64,000 nucleotides of DNA, from the NCBI RefSeq assembly GCF_030680935.1, contig NZ_JAUXUP010000004.1, forward strand, positions 1 through 64,000, given 5' to 3'. The notes below the pieces were generated by a model. The model was not told the origin of the DNA, made no database searches, and worked only from the letters and a program-made list of their open reading frames with translations. Made by a program: the position numbers and the translations under genes. Positions 1-8,288 of this stretch are shown one piece after another. Numbering within the stretch: the stretch's first letter is position 1; each line of letters starts with the position of its first letter. Source of the stretch: Polaromonas sp. GTDB lineage: Bacteria > Pseudomonadota > Gammaproteobacteria > Burkholderiales > Burkholderiaceae_C.

Positions 1-78
1 GCCGACGGTTGCTACGATGTGTTCTTCTGTCACCACCGCTTCATGCGGCTCGACTTGAATACCCTGACGCAAGCCTGA
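1..78 (+). CDS. C-terminal end of a gene cut by the window edge, probably a transposase
   Basis: Frame 1 is open from the first base for 25 codons and stops at TGA 76-78. The peptide contains YDVFFCHHRF followed by MRLDL. This resembles the C-terminus of IS481/IS3-type DDE transposases, which often end in a V-[YF]-F-C-x-H-[KR] motif and then an I/L-D-L triplet. It is followed closely by IS-end-like direct repeats, which supports a transposon origin. Only 25 residues are visible, so the family call is tentative, and whether the gene is intact cannot be judged here. Confidence 0.4.
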   Translation, partial: ADGCYDVFFCHHRFMRLDLNTLTQA

Positions 79-92
79 TGAGATTCCAAGGT

Positions 93-131
93 GTTTCCTA
101 TGTCTCCGCACACCTGTTTCCCATGTCTCCG
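93..131 (+). repeat. Direct repeat pair, probable insertion-sequence end
   Basis: GTTTCCTATGTCTCCG (93-108) and GTTTCCCATGTCTCCG (116-131) differ at one base and lie 7 bp apart, just after the transposase-like stop codon. Repeated 'CC-Y-ATGTCTCCGG' motifs are typical of the ends of IS481-family elements. I read this as the right end of an IS whose body lies left of the window. The matching left end cannot be seen. Confidence 0.4.
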
Positions 132-144
132 GTCTATACACGTC

Positions 145-613
145 GCCAAAGAAAAGTACCCAAAAGAAAGGCGACCCGATGGTCTGGGTCCCCTGCGCTG
201 CGCTACGGGGCAACCTCCGGTGCTCGCCGAAAACGGGGTCGAGCTCGAACTCGCCTTCGGCTCAGACAATCGCTCGCCCTGATCCGTTTTCGGCTGCGCT
301 CCTCGGCTCAGCCCGACGGGTTGGTGAGAGTAAATACCGGAAACCGGATACCAAGTCGGGCTCCGGCGAGGACGCGCAAAGCGCGTCCTCGCCTCCCCGA
401 ATCCCATTTCTTCCCCAAAGCCCGTTTGGCCGGGCCGAGCAGCGCAGATGGAGGCGGTGTCAAGGGCGGCAGTTGTTTGAGCCGAAGGCGAGTTCTGCCG
501 ACCCCCGCCGGAATCGAGCAGCGCAGGTTGCCCGCAGCGAAGCGAAGGGACCCGGACAGTCGGGTCGCCTTTCTTTTCCTTAGGTTTCTTTGGCGAGACA
601 AAGAAAAGTAAGT
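145..613. repeat. Large imperfect inverted repeat (about 200-bp arms)
   Basis: The left arm starts with TCGCCAAAGAAAAGTACCC and reads into GAAAGGCGACCC. The right arm, read on the minus strand from 613, gives the same order of blocks: CGCCAAAGAAA, GAAAGGCGACCCGA, a GGGTCCC block, GGGCAACCT, GCTGCTCG and ACTCGCCTTCGGCTCA. The arms are diverged but collinear over about 190-200 bp, around an 80-90-bp centre with its own perfect hairpin. No convincing gene lies inside; the long ORFs on both strands are by-products of GC-rich palindromic sequence. It is probably a repeated intergenic element. Confidence 0.65.
365..393. repeat. Perfect 13-bp stem hairpin at the centre of the large palindrome
   Basis: GGCGAGGACGCGC (365-377), loop AAA, GCGCGTCCTCGCC (381-393). 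The stem is perfect and very GC-rich, and lies in the spacer between the two long arms. No U-run follows on either strand, so a terminator role is not indicated. Confidence 0.75.
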
Positions 614-670
614 CGCCTGCCGGGGCGAGACCCGGCCAGTAGGCACACTCCAGCAGTGCGGGTGATCCAA

Positions 671-697
671 ATGGATCCCGGATCAAGCCCGGGATGA
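671..697. repeat. Short REP-like palindromic repeat
   Basis: The stretch has an imperfect palindrome TCCCGG-ATCAAG-CCCGGGA at 676-694, followed by TGACA. This matches the widespread proteobacterial 'cccgg-atcaag-cccgggatgaca' intergenic repeat type. It lies downstream of hemY (minus strand) and may contribute to 3'-end formation. Confidence 0.5.
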
Positions 698-759
698 CAG
701 AGTTACGAGGTTTGCCAGCAGGTCCTCATCCGGGCCCACAGCCGCAGTCCCGGCAAAGA

Positions 760-2049
760 CTAGACTTCCGCCGCCCGCTTGTAAGCCTGCGCAGCAGCAA
801 CCGCATCCTCCCGCTGCTCTGCCAGAAGAGCCAGCGCCCGCCACGCATTACGGTGCAGCGAAGCGTCCTGCAAGGCCATGACGGCCTGGGACAGCAACTG
901 CTGGGCTTTGCCCCAGAGCTGGCGCTTCAGACAGGCCATGCCGGCCAGATACTGCACATTCGCATCACGCGGCCGCTGCTGCTGCGCGATTTCGATACGC
1001 GCCAGCCAGGCCGCATCAATCGAGTCCAGCCCCTGCTCCAGCACCTGGATGAGTTTGATGCGCTGGCTGTCGGTGGCTTCAGAGCGCGGCTGCATCACCG
1101 GCTCCCACACCTGGAGCAGCCAGCTGCGCGCCAGATGGGCATCACCGTGCAAGGCCATCAGGCGCGAGGCCGCGTGAATCACCAGCTCGGGCATGGCACG
1201 CTCTGAGGCGTCCAGCGACTGCCAGACGGCCTGCAACTGAGTCGGGTCATGTGCGCCGCCCAGCAGTTCCAGCGCCAGACCGCGCACAATACTTTGCGCC
1301 GCAGCTGGCGAGAAGGCCCGGTGTTTGGCCAGCAGGCGCGCGGTGTCCAGCGCCGGCGCGGTTTGCCGTGCCAGCCGTGTGGCGCGCAGCTTGGTGCGCA
1401 GCGCCAGCGTGCGGCGTGCTGCGCCCTGCGGCAACTGGTTGAGAAGTTCCAGTGCGACAGCCGGGTCGCGGTCTTCAATCGCCCAGCGGGCCGCGCGCAG
1501 TTGCACGCCTTCACGGGTTTCCTGGGCGCTGCGGTGGTTGCTGTTTTCAAGGGCCTGGCGCAAATGCTCTTCACGCAGCCCCTTGTTTTGCAGTGCCTGC
1601 GCGCTTTCGGCGGCCAGCAGATGGGCCAGCAGGCGCAACTGGTTGGCACGTGCGGCGCTATAGCCACCCATGTCGCTGGAGGTCTGCGCCAGCTGGCTCA
1701 GGCTTTTCTCCTGAATGATGGCGTTCTGCGCCAGTTTGGCAGCGCGGATAAAACGCCCGGCCATCAGGTGCGACAGCGCATCCATGAAAGCGGCATACAT
1801 GGCCCTTTCGCGTTGCTGGGCACGCCAGCGCCTGGCCTCACCGGGCAGCGAAAACGCAGCCGACGCGGCACGCAGCGCCACGTAAAGCAGGGTAAACAGC
1901 CCGGCCAGCAACAACACCAGCAGGTTGAAGGAGATATCGACGCGGTGCGGTGGCCAGAAAAGGGTCACCACCGCCTGGTTGTTGCCGGCGACCAGCGCCA
2001 CCGCCACTGCGATGCCAAACAGGGCCAGAAGCCAGAGTGCGCTGCGCAT
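760..2049 (-). CDS. hemY: HemY-like inner-membrane TPR protein, porphyrin operon
   Basis: A 429-residue protein with two N-terminal hydrophobic segments: residues 4-24, then about 38-62 after the F-W-P-P-H-R-V-D-I segment typical of the HemY_N domain. A long alanine/leucine-rich helical region with TPR-like repeats follows. It is the last gene of hemC-hemD-hemX-hemY. HemY of this type (not the Bacillus oxidase of the same name) is an inner-membrane protein associated with proteobacterial hem operons; its exact role is unsettled. The start is ATG 2047-2049, 11 bp after the hemX stop. The reading frame is intact and about the usual length. Confidence 0.88.
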   Translation of the reverse strand: MRSALWLLALFGIAVAVALVAGNNQAVVTLFWPPHRVDISFNLLVLLLAGLFTLLYVALRAASAAFSLPGEARRWRAQQRERAMYAAFMDALSHLMAGRFIRAAKLAQNAIIQEKSLSQLAQTSSDMGGYSAARANQLRLLAHLLAAESAQALQNKGLREEHLRQALENSNHRSAQETREGVQLRAARWAIEDRDPAVALELLNQLPQGAARRTLALRTKLRATRLARQTAPALDTARLLAKHRAFSPAAAQSIVRGLALELLGGAHDPTQLQAVWQSLDASERAMPELVIHAASRLMALHGDAHLARSWLLQVWEPVMQPRSEATDSQRIKLIQVLEQGLDSIDAAWLARIEIAQQQRPRDANVQYLAGMACLKRQLWGKAQQLLSQAVMALQDASLHRNAWRALALLAEQREDAVAAAQAYKRAAEV

Positions 2050-2060
2050 GGCCCGTACTC

Positions 2061-3167
2061 CTAACGGCCGGCAGCCGCGGTCGCCAGCGCGGCCAGGGTT
2101 TCGTCCAGGCGCGGCAGTTCGCTGGACTTCATTTGGCTTTGCACCTGCAGCAGCAGCTGCGCCGAGGCCTGGGTTCTGCGCGCCGTCGTGTCGAAGTATT
2201 TGGCCAGCATGGCGCTGGCGCTGGCCAGGTCTGTACGGGCGCTGGCGGTCTGCCGCGACAGCAGGCCCAGCCGCGCATTGAGCAGTTTGAGCTTGAGGTT
2301 TTCACGCAGGAAAAACGCCTGCTCGGGCGCCAGCAGTGCGGCCTCAGGCTGATCGATGCGGCTCACCCGCAACAGGCCGCGCGCTTCCTCGCGCATGGCC
2401 TGCAAGATGCCCTGCCACCAGGCCCGCACCCGGGCGTTGTCAAACCAGTCCATGGGTACCGCCGCTGAAGCCGCGCGGGCGGGAGCAGGCGCCGCGGCCA
2501 CAGGACGGGTCGCAGGGCCGGACGGCATGGCGTTGGCCAGCGGCAGCTCGTCCACGCCGCGCGTCAACTCATCGAGTTTGAGCAGCAAGCCGGGCACATC
2601 GGTCACGGTGGTCGCCTTGATACGCTCGACATCACGCGCAATCGCCCGCTGTAGCGGATTGAGGCGCGGCTGCGCGGCGCGCAACAAGCGTTGATCGGCC
2701 GAGCGCAGCGCAGCGAGCAAGGGCTCGGCACTGCCGGTCAGCTGGGCTTGCTGCTGGGCCAGGCGCAGCGCGGACTCCAGATCCACCACCAGATTTTCAT
2801 CACGCGAGCGCGACAGGCTCTGCATCAGCTCTTCCAGCTGGGTGCGCTGCAGGCTGGCCTCGCTGAGCCGGTTTTCCAGCAGCGCCAGGCGCGCCGTGAT
2901 GTCGCGTGTGGCCTCTTGGGCCTGCCTTGCCAGAGTGCGGGCTTCGATGGACTGCGCGGTCGAGTCGGTGCTGCGCCTGGCCAGCTCTTCCTGCATGTTG
3001 CCCAGTTTTTGCCACAACAGGGCACTGAGTACCAGCCCGGCTGCAGCCAGCAGGCCCACACCCAGCAACCATCGACGCCCCGTCGCCGGCCCGGCCGAAA
3101 GCACACTGACCGGCAACCCCGTAGTGGGCGCGGACAAAGACGGGGGATGGGATTCGCTGTCGCTCAT
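2061..3167 (-). CDS. hemX: HemX-family protein (uroporphyrinogen-III C-methyltransferase-like)
   Basis: A 368-residue protein: short polar N-terminus, one transmembrane segment (WLLGVGLLAAAGLVLSALLW, about residues 32-51), then a long coiled-coil-prone region and a conserved domain with WFDNARVRAWWQG and LLRVSRIDQPEAALL, characteristic of HemX. I chose ATG 3165-3167 because it overlaps the hemD stop as ATGA, implying translational coupling; an in-frame codon 69 bp upstream lies inside hemD. The HemX domain is annotated as a methyltransferase in databases but lacks the SAM-binding fold, so a scaffold role is more likely (inference). Confidence 0.87.
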   Translation of the reverse strand: MSDSESHPPSLSAPTTGLPVSVLSAGPATGRRWLLGVGLLAAAGLVLSALLWQKLGNMQEELARRSTDSTAQSIEARTLARQAQEATRDITARLALLENRLSEASLQRTQLEELMQSLSRSRDENLVVDLESALRLAQQQAQLTGSAEPLLAALRSADQRLLRAAQPRLNPLQRAIARDVERIKATTVTDVPGLLLKLDELTRGVDELPLANAMPSGPATRPVAAAPAPARAASAAVPMDWFDNARVRAWWQGILQAMREEARGLLRVSRIDQPEAALLAPEQAFFLRENLKLKLLNARLGLLSRQTASARTDLASASAMLAKYFDTTARRTQASAQLLLQVQSQMKSSELPRLDETLAALATAAAGR

Positions 3168-3964
3168 GGTTGTAGCGATTCTATCGACGCCACGATGTCC
3201 CCGACGGCCGGACGTGACTGCACAACAACACCCCAACCGGCCTTACGCGCTGCCTCGGCAATGCGCGGATGTGTGGCCACGGCGCGGGAGCGGGACCAAT
3301 CGTGCGGCGGCAGGTTGCCCACGGCCTCAGAACTGCTGAACAGCCAGACCGACCCATCGCCGGCTGCGGCCTCGATGCGCTGCAACTGCTGCGCTGAAAA
3401 TGGCGGCGCACGCCGCTCATACACAGCGGCAAAATCGACCTGCGCGCCAGCCGCCTCCAGTTGCCGGGCCAGCCAGTCACGCCCGTTTACACCCGAGTTG
3501 GCACTTTGCCCGCGCAGCACCAAAACACGCTGCCCCTGCCACGGCCGGTGGGCCAGCAGCGCCCACAAGGCTTCCGAGTCGAACTGCCCGGCGTCGTCCG
3601 CCGGCGCGTCAATCAGGGCCGCAGGAATGCCCGCAAGGCGCAAGGCTGCCACGGTGCCGGGCCCGGGTGCAAGAAACCGCGGCGCGCCGGACGCTATCAA
3701 ATCAGTAGCTGCTTGCGCACGTTGCACAAGGGCTACAGCCTGATTTGATGCAAAAAATCCGTCCACCGCATTGCCACTGACAAACATCAGCGCCGTGTAG
3801 GCATCCATCTGTGCCCAGCTCTGCCGCAGCGCTGGCGCATCGGGCAACAGGGTGATGGTGATCAGCGGTAACGCTTCGGCCTGTAGCCCGCTGCTCTGCA
3901 GGGCCTGCACCCAGCGCGCGGCATCGCGCGCGGGCCGGGTGACGATGACGGGCACGCTGCTCAA
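3164..3964 (-). CDS. hemD: Uroporphyrinogen-III synthase
   Basis: A 266-residue HemD closing hydroxymethylbilane to uroporphyrinogen III in the cytoplasm. Family landmarks are [17 protein letters not shown] at the N-terminus, LMFVSGNAV (59-67) and the [14 protein letters not shown] block (101-114). The gene overlaps hemC by 4 bp upstream and hemX by 4 bp downstream. Residues about 72-91 (from [10 protein letters not shown] to ATDLIA) are encoded by a copy of the dispersed repeat found elsewhere in this window. The repeat stays in frame and lies between two conserved domain-1 blocks, so the enzyme should still work. Confidence 0.93.
   Translation of the reverse strand: MSSVPVIVTRPARDAARWVQALQSSGLQAEALPLITITLLPDAPALRQSWAQMDAYTALMFVSGNAVDGFFASNQAVALVQRAQAATDLIASGAPRFLAPGPGTVAALRLAGIPAALIDAPADDAGQFDSEALWALLAHRPWQGQRVLVLRGQSANSGVNGRDWLARQLEAAGAQVDFAAVYERRAPPFSAQQLQRIEAAAGDGSVWLFSSSEAVGNLPPHDWSRSRAVATHPRIAEAARKAGWGVVVQSRPAVGDIVASIESLQP
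3693..3751 (+). repeat. Dispersed ~50-bp repeat, copy inside hemD
   Basis: It begins GCTATCAAATCAGTAGCTGC and continues CTTGCGCACGTTGCACAAGGGCT, then ACAGCC. The flanking TGATTTGATGC mirrors the start (near-perfect terminal inverted repeat). On the minus strand it is read in frame as part of HemD. Other copies in this window: 16462, 23364, 30381, 36388, 43614, 51284 and 61065. Confidence 0.8.
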
Positions 3965-4932
3965 GGCACCGGCGTGTTGGCGGCCCAGACCGCGCCGCCA
4001 GCACGCAGCGCGGCGGCCACACGCTCGCCCAGTGCCTCGGCCTCTGCAAAGGTCAACACGGCGGCACGGTGGTTGGCGCGCACCAGCGGCTGGGCCGATC
4101 CCTGGCCGTCGGACCCGGGCTCACCCCAGGCCGCCTCAAGGTGCATACCGGCCGCATCGCCAGTCGCGCGCACAAAAGCTGCCAGCGGCATCGAGCAGCT
4201 GCCACCCATCGCCCGCGAGACCGTGCGCTCTGCCGTCACTGCCAGCCAGGTCGGCTGGTGGGCCAGCGTGGCCAGTGCGGCCAGCAGATCGCTGCGGTCG
4301 GCGCGCACTTCAATACCCAGGGCGCCCTGCCCGGCAGCCGGCAGCATCTGCTCTGGCTCGAAGGCGCAGCGAATGCGTGTCTCCAGGCCCAGGCGTTTCA
4401 GACCCGCAGCGGCCAGCACAATGGCCTGGTACTGGCCTTCGTCGAGCTTGCGCAGGCGGGTATCGAGGTTGCCGCGCAGCGGCACAATCTTCAGATCGGG
4501 CCGCAAGCTTTTGAGCAGCACCAGCCGGCGCAGGCTGGAGGTACCGACCACCGCACCGGGCGGCAGCTCGTCCAGCGACGAAAAATGGTTGGACACCAGC
4601 GCGTCACGGGGGTCCTCGCGCTCAAGCACACAGGCCAGCGCAAAGCCTTCGGGCAGGTCCATGGGCACGTCCTTGAGCGAATGCACCGCCAGATCGGCGC
4701 GCCCCTCGCTTAGCGCCACTTCAAGCTCTTTGACAAACAGGCCCTTGCCGCCCACCTTGCTGAGCGAGCGATCGAGGATCTGGTCGCCCAGCGTGGTCAT
4801 GCCGAGCAACTCGACCTGCCAGCCAAGTCGCGCCTGCAGCAGGTCCTTGACATGTTCGGCCTGCCACATGGCGAGACGGCTTTCGCGCGTGGCAATCACG
4901 ACTTTGGGGGAGCTTGGAGACACTGCGGACAC
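3961..4932 (-). CDS. hemC: Hydroxymethylbilane synthase (porphobilinogen deaminase)
   Basis: A 323-residue enzyme polymerising four porphobilinogens into hydroxymethylbilane. Visible motifs: [17 protein letters not shown] (about 11-27), [28 protein letters not shown] with the catalytic Asp, [19 protein letters not shown], and [10 protein letters not shown] carrying the Cys that binds the dipyrromethane cofactor. It is the first gene of the hem operon and starts 70 bp from the divergent ppc start. The start ATG gives the usual N-terminus just ahead of the first strand. Confidence 0.96.
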   Translation of the reverse strand: MSAVSPSSPKVVIATRESRLAMWQAEHVKDLLQARLGWQVELLGMTTLGDQILDRSLSKVGGKGLFVKELEVALSEGRADLAVHSLKDVPMDLPEGFALACVLEREDPRDALVSNHFSSLDELPPGAVVGTSSLRRLVLLKSLRPDLKIVPLRGNLDTRLRKLDEGQYQAIVLAAAGLKRLGLETRIRCAFEPEQMLPAAGQGALGIEVRADRSDLLAALATLAHQPTWLAVTAERTVSRAMGGSCSMPLAAFVRATGDAAGMHLEAAWGEPGSDGQGSAQPLVRANHRAAVLTFAEAEALGERVAAALRAGGAVWAANTPVP

Positions 4933-5002
4933 CCGTAACCTGTTTGTAATCCTTTGGGGGGAGTGAATGCTAGCATGCGAGGTTCATAACAAGAGGGCAG
5001 AG

Positions 5003-7867
5003 ATGGTCACTTCCGCGCGAACCAAAAAGGTTACTGAGCCGGTCAAAGAAGGCGTCAGCGGCAGACCGTCGAGCCGGGCCAGAGACAACGAACGGCCCCT
5101 GGTGGAAGACATCCGCCTGCTGGGCCGCATCCTCGGCGACGTGATCCGCGAACAGGAAGGAGTGGCCGCCTATGAGCTGATCGAGCAGGTGCGCAAGCTG
5201 TCGGTGGCTTTTCGCCGCGATGCCGACCACGAGGCCGACAAGGCGCTGAAAAAGCTGCTCAAAGGGCTGTCGGGCGACCAGACGGTCAGCGTGATCCGCG
5301 CCTTCACCTACTTCAGCCACCTGGCCAATCTGGCCGAGGACCGGCACCACATCCGGCGCCGCGCCATCCACGAGCGCGCTGGCGACACCCAGGAAGGCAG
5401 CATCGAAGTGGCACTGGCACGCCTGCGCTGGGCCGGCATCGCGCCCAAAACCATCGCGCAGACGCTGGCCCAGAGCTTTGTCTCGCCGGTACTGACCGCG
5501 CACCCGACCGAGGTGCAGCGCAAAAGCATTCTGGACGCCGAACGCGATATCGCCCAGTTGCTGACGGCGCGCGACGAGATCAAGTCCCACGGCCAGGCCA
5601 TGAACGCCGCCAAAGATGCCTTGACGCCGCGCGAGCTGGCTGCCAACGAAGCGCAGCTGCGCGCGCGTGTCATGCAGTTGTGGCAAACCCGGCTGCTGCG
5701 TTTTACCAAGCTCACGGTGGCCGACGAGATTGAAAACGCGCTCAGTTATTACGAGTCAACCTTTCTGCGCGAGATACCCAAGCTCTACGCCAACCTGGAA
5801 CGCGAACTCGGCAACCAGCGGGTGCACAGCTTTTTGCGCATGGGCCAATGGATAGGCGGCGACCGCGACGGCAACCCGAACGTCAGCGCCGACACGCTCA
5901 ACTACGCCCTGGGCCGGCAGGCTGAAGTGGCGCTGCGCCACTACCTGACCGAGGTGCACTACCTGGGCGGCGAGTTGTCCCTGTCGGCCATGCTGGTGGA
6001 CTTCACACCCGAGATGCGTGCGCTGGCCGAAAGCTCGCCCGACACCAACGAACACCGCAAGGACGAGCCCTATCGCCGCGCGCTGACCGGGGTCTATGCG
6101 CGACTGGCCGCCACGCTGAAAGACCTGACTGGCGGCGACGCCGCGCGCCATGCCGTTGCGCCGCAAAACGCCTACCTGCTGGCCGAAGACTTCCTGGCCG
6201 ACTTGCGCGTCATCGAGGCCTCGCTGCGCGCCAACCACGGCAGCGCCCTGATCGCTCAGCGCCTGCACCCGCTGATCCGCGCGGTGGAGGTGTTCGGCTT
6301 TCACCTGGCCACGGTCGATCTGCGTCAGAGCTCTGACAAACATGAAGAGGTCGTGGCCGAGCTGCTGGCGGTCGCACGGGTTGAAGCGAAATACGCCGCC
6401 CTGGACGAGACGACCAAACGCGAGCTGCTGCTCAAGCTGCTCAACGATGCCAGGCCGCTGCGTGTGATCGGCACCCGCTACTCGGCACTCGCCACTGGCG
6501 AGCTGGCCATCTTTGAAGCGGCGCGCACGGCGCGCGCAAGGTTTGGCAAAGAGGCGATTCGCCACTACATCATCAGCCACACTGAAACCGTCAGTGATCT
6601 GCTCGAGGTACTGCTGCTGCAAAAGGAAGTCGGCCTGATGCACGGCACGCTGGACAGCCAGGCCACGAACGACCTGATCGTGGTGCCGCTGTTTGAAACC
6701 ATTGAAGACCTGCGCAACGCCGCGCCCATCATGCGCGAGTTTTACGCGCTGCCCGGCATCGCCAGACTGGTGCAGCGCAGCGGCGCCGAGCAGGACATCA
6801 TGCTGGGCTACTCCGACAGCAACAAGGACGGCGGCATTTTCACCAGCAACTGGGAGCTGTACCGCGCCGAGATTGCGCTGGTCGAGCTGTTTGACCAGCT
6901 CGCCAACTCGCACAACATCCAGCTGCGCATGTTCCATGGCCGCGGCGGCACGGTCGGTCGCGGCGGCGGCCCGAGTTACCAGGCCATCCTGGCGCAACCG
7001 CCCGGCACGGTACGCGGGCAGATCCGCCTGACCGAGCAGGGCGAGGTCATTGGCTCCAAATACGCCAACCCCGAGATCGGCCGGCGCAATCTGGAGACCC
7101 TGGTCGCCGCCACCCTGGAGGCCACTTTGCTGCAGCCCACCAAACCGGCCACCAAGGCCTTTTTGCAAGCTGCCGACCAGCTGTCGCAGGCCAGCATGGC
7201 GGCCTACCGCGCGCTGGTGTATGAAACCCCCGGTTTCACCGAGTATTTTTTCAGCGCCACACCGATCCGCGAGATCGCCGAGCTCAACATCGGCTCGCGC
7301 CCCGCTTCACGCAAGGCCACGCAAAAGATCGAGGACTTGCGCGCCATCCCCTGGGGCTTCAGCTGGGGCCAGTGCCGCTTGACCCTGCCGGGCTGGTATG
7401 GCTTTGGCACCGCCATAGCGCAGTTTCTTGATCAGGGCGGTACCCCGGCCAGCCGCAAGGAGGCGCTCGCCATGTTGCAAAAGATGTACAAACAGTGGCC
7501 GTTTTTCAGGACGCTGCTGAGCAACATGGATATGGTGCTGGCCAAAAGCGATCTGGCACTCGCTTCACGTTATGCCGAGCTGGTGGCCGATGCGCGCTTG
7601 CGCAAGAAGATATTCAGCGCGATTGAGCAGGAGTGGCACCGCACGGCAGACGCGCTGAGCCTGATCACGGGGGACAGGCAGCGCCTGGCCAACAACGCCG
7701 CCCTGCAGCGCTCCATCCGCCACCGTTTTCCCTACATTGACCCGCTGCACCACCTGCAGGTCGAGCTGGTACGCCGCTACCGCGAGGGCAAGGCCGATGA
7801 CCGTGTGCAGCGCGGTATCCACATCTCCATCAATGGCATTGCTGCGGGGCTGCGTAACACGGGTTAA
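5003..7867 (+). CDS. ppc: Phosphoenolpyruvate carboxylase
   Basis: A 954-residue anaplerotic enzyme making oxaloacetate from PEP and bicarbonate. Catalytic blocks are intact: [13 protein letters not shown] with His about 167, [10 protein letters not shown] near 287, and [14 protein letters not shown] with His about 645. The C-terminus ends in the canonical ...AAGLRNTG. I prefer ATG 5003 over the more upstream ATG at 4967, because GAGGGCAG sits just ahead of it and the upstream extension is not family-like. It is divergent from hemC; the shared 70-bp gap must hold both promoters. Confidence 0.95.
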   Translation: MVTSARTKKVTEPVKEGVSGRPSSRARDNERPLVEDIRLLGRILGDVIREQEGVAAYELIEQVRKLSVAFRRDADHEADKALKKLLKGLSGDQTVSVIRAFTYFSHLANLAEDRHHIRRRAIHERAGDTQEGSIEVALARLRWAGIAPKTIAQTLAQSFVSPVLTAHPTEVQRKSILDAERDIAQLLTARDEIKSHGQAMNAAKDALTPRELAANEAQLRARVMQLWQTRLLRFTKLTVADEIENALSYYESTFLREIPKLYANLERELGNQRVHSFLRMGQWIGGDRDGNPNVSADTLNYALGRQAEVALRHYLTEVHYLGGELSLSAMLVDFTPEMRALAESSPDTNEHRKDEPYRRALTGVYARLAATLKDLTGGDAARHAVAPQNAYLLAEDFLADLRVIEASLRANHGSALIAQRLHPLIRAVEVFGFHLATVDLRQSSDKHEEVVAELLAVARVEAKYAALDETTKRELLLKLLNDARPLRVIGTRYSALATGELAIFEAARTARARFGKEAIRHYIISHTETVSDLLEVLLLQKEVGLMHGTLDSQATNDLIVVPLFETIEDLRNAAPIMREFYALPGIARLVQRSGAEQDIMLGYSDSNKDGGIFTSNWELYRAEIALVELFDQLANSHNIQLRMFHGRGGTVGRGGGPSYQAILAQPPGTVRGQIRLTEQGEVIGSKYANPEIGRRNLETLVAATLEATLLQPTKPATKAFLQAADQLSQASMAAYRALVYETPGFTEYFFSATPIREIAELNIGSRPASRKATQKIEDLRAIPWGFSWGQCRLTLPGWYGFGTAIAQFLDQGGTPASRKEALAMLQKMYKQWPFFRTLLSNMDMVLAKSDLALASRYAELVADARLRKKIFSAIEQEWHRTADALSLITGDRQRLANNAALQRSIRHRFPYIDPLHHLQVELVRRYREGKADDRVQRGIHISINGIAAGLRNTG

Positions 7868-7878
7868 CCCCGTCAGAC

Positions 7879-7912
7879 GCCTGCAAGCGGGCTTGTAGGC
7901 CTTGTCCTAGAT
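7879..7912 (+). terminator. Hairpin downstream of ppc, probable terminator
   Basis: GCCTGCAAGC (7879-7888), GG, GCTTGTAGGC (7891-7900) form a 10-bp stem with one mismatch, 12 bp after the ppc stop. The following CTTGTCCT is only weakly T-rich, so termination efficiency is uncertain. Confidence 0.5.
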
Positions 7913-8036
7913 CAACTCCAGCCCGTTCTGATGCCATTCGGCCAAGCCGCGGCGTAGTATCAATTGAAGATACACAACACGCTGACAGGCACCGGAACAA
8001 CAGGGGCTTGACAGATTTTGCGGGAGTGCACACATC

Positions 8037-8285
8037 ATGCCGACATTTAACATCCGGTCCAACACGCGATCGACTGGATCTGACTTTTTACCCACTGATT
8101 TTGTATCCACCGACGCAGCAGATCTGGCGTGCCACATGAGCCACTGTGCGGGGTCGCACAGCCCATTCTTTGCGCTGCATGCGGCGCTTCAGTCCGTCCA
8201 CTCTGTGGTGAGCCCCCGTCTTGTCACTGTGGCGCTTATTGCAGTCAGCGTATCCGTTGGCCTTGGCCTGCTTGCGGCGCTCTGA
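8037..8285 (+). CDS. Small hypothetical membrane protein upstream of the glucan synthase
   Basis: An 82-codon ORF from ATG 8037, with GGGAG about 12 bp upstream, to TGA 8283-8285. The first half is polar and Ser/Thr/His-rich; the C-terminal 24 residues (VTVALIAVSVSVGLGLLAAL) form one hydrophobic helix. It lies in the same reading frame as the following 2720-residue ORF, separated only by the TGA and one codon before the GTG start. It could be a translationally coupled small protein, or the remnant of an upstream extension of the synthase. I do not recognise a family. Confidence 0.4.
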   Translation: MPTFNIRSNTRSTGSDFLPTDFVSTDAADLACHMSHCAGSHSPFFALHAALQSVHSVVSPRLVTVALIAVSVSVGLGLLAAL

Positions 8286-8288
8286 GGT

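Noticed and set aside
9..686. Long ORFs of 120-218 codons on both strands across the left palindrome
   Set aside because: They overlap each other in several frames, lack domain-like sequence, are rich in Arg/Ser/Pro as GC-rich non-coding DNA tends to be, and coincide with the inverted repeat arms.
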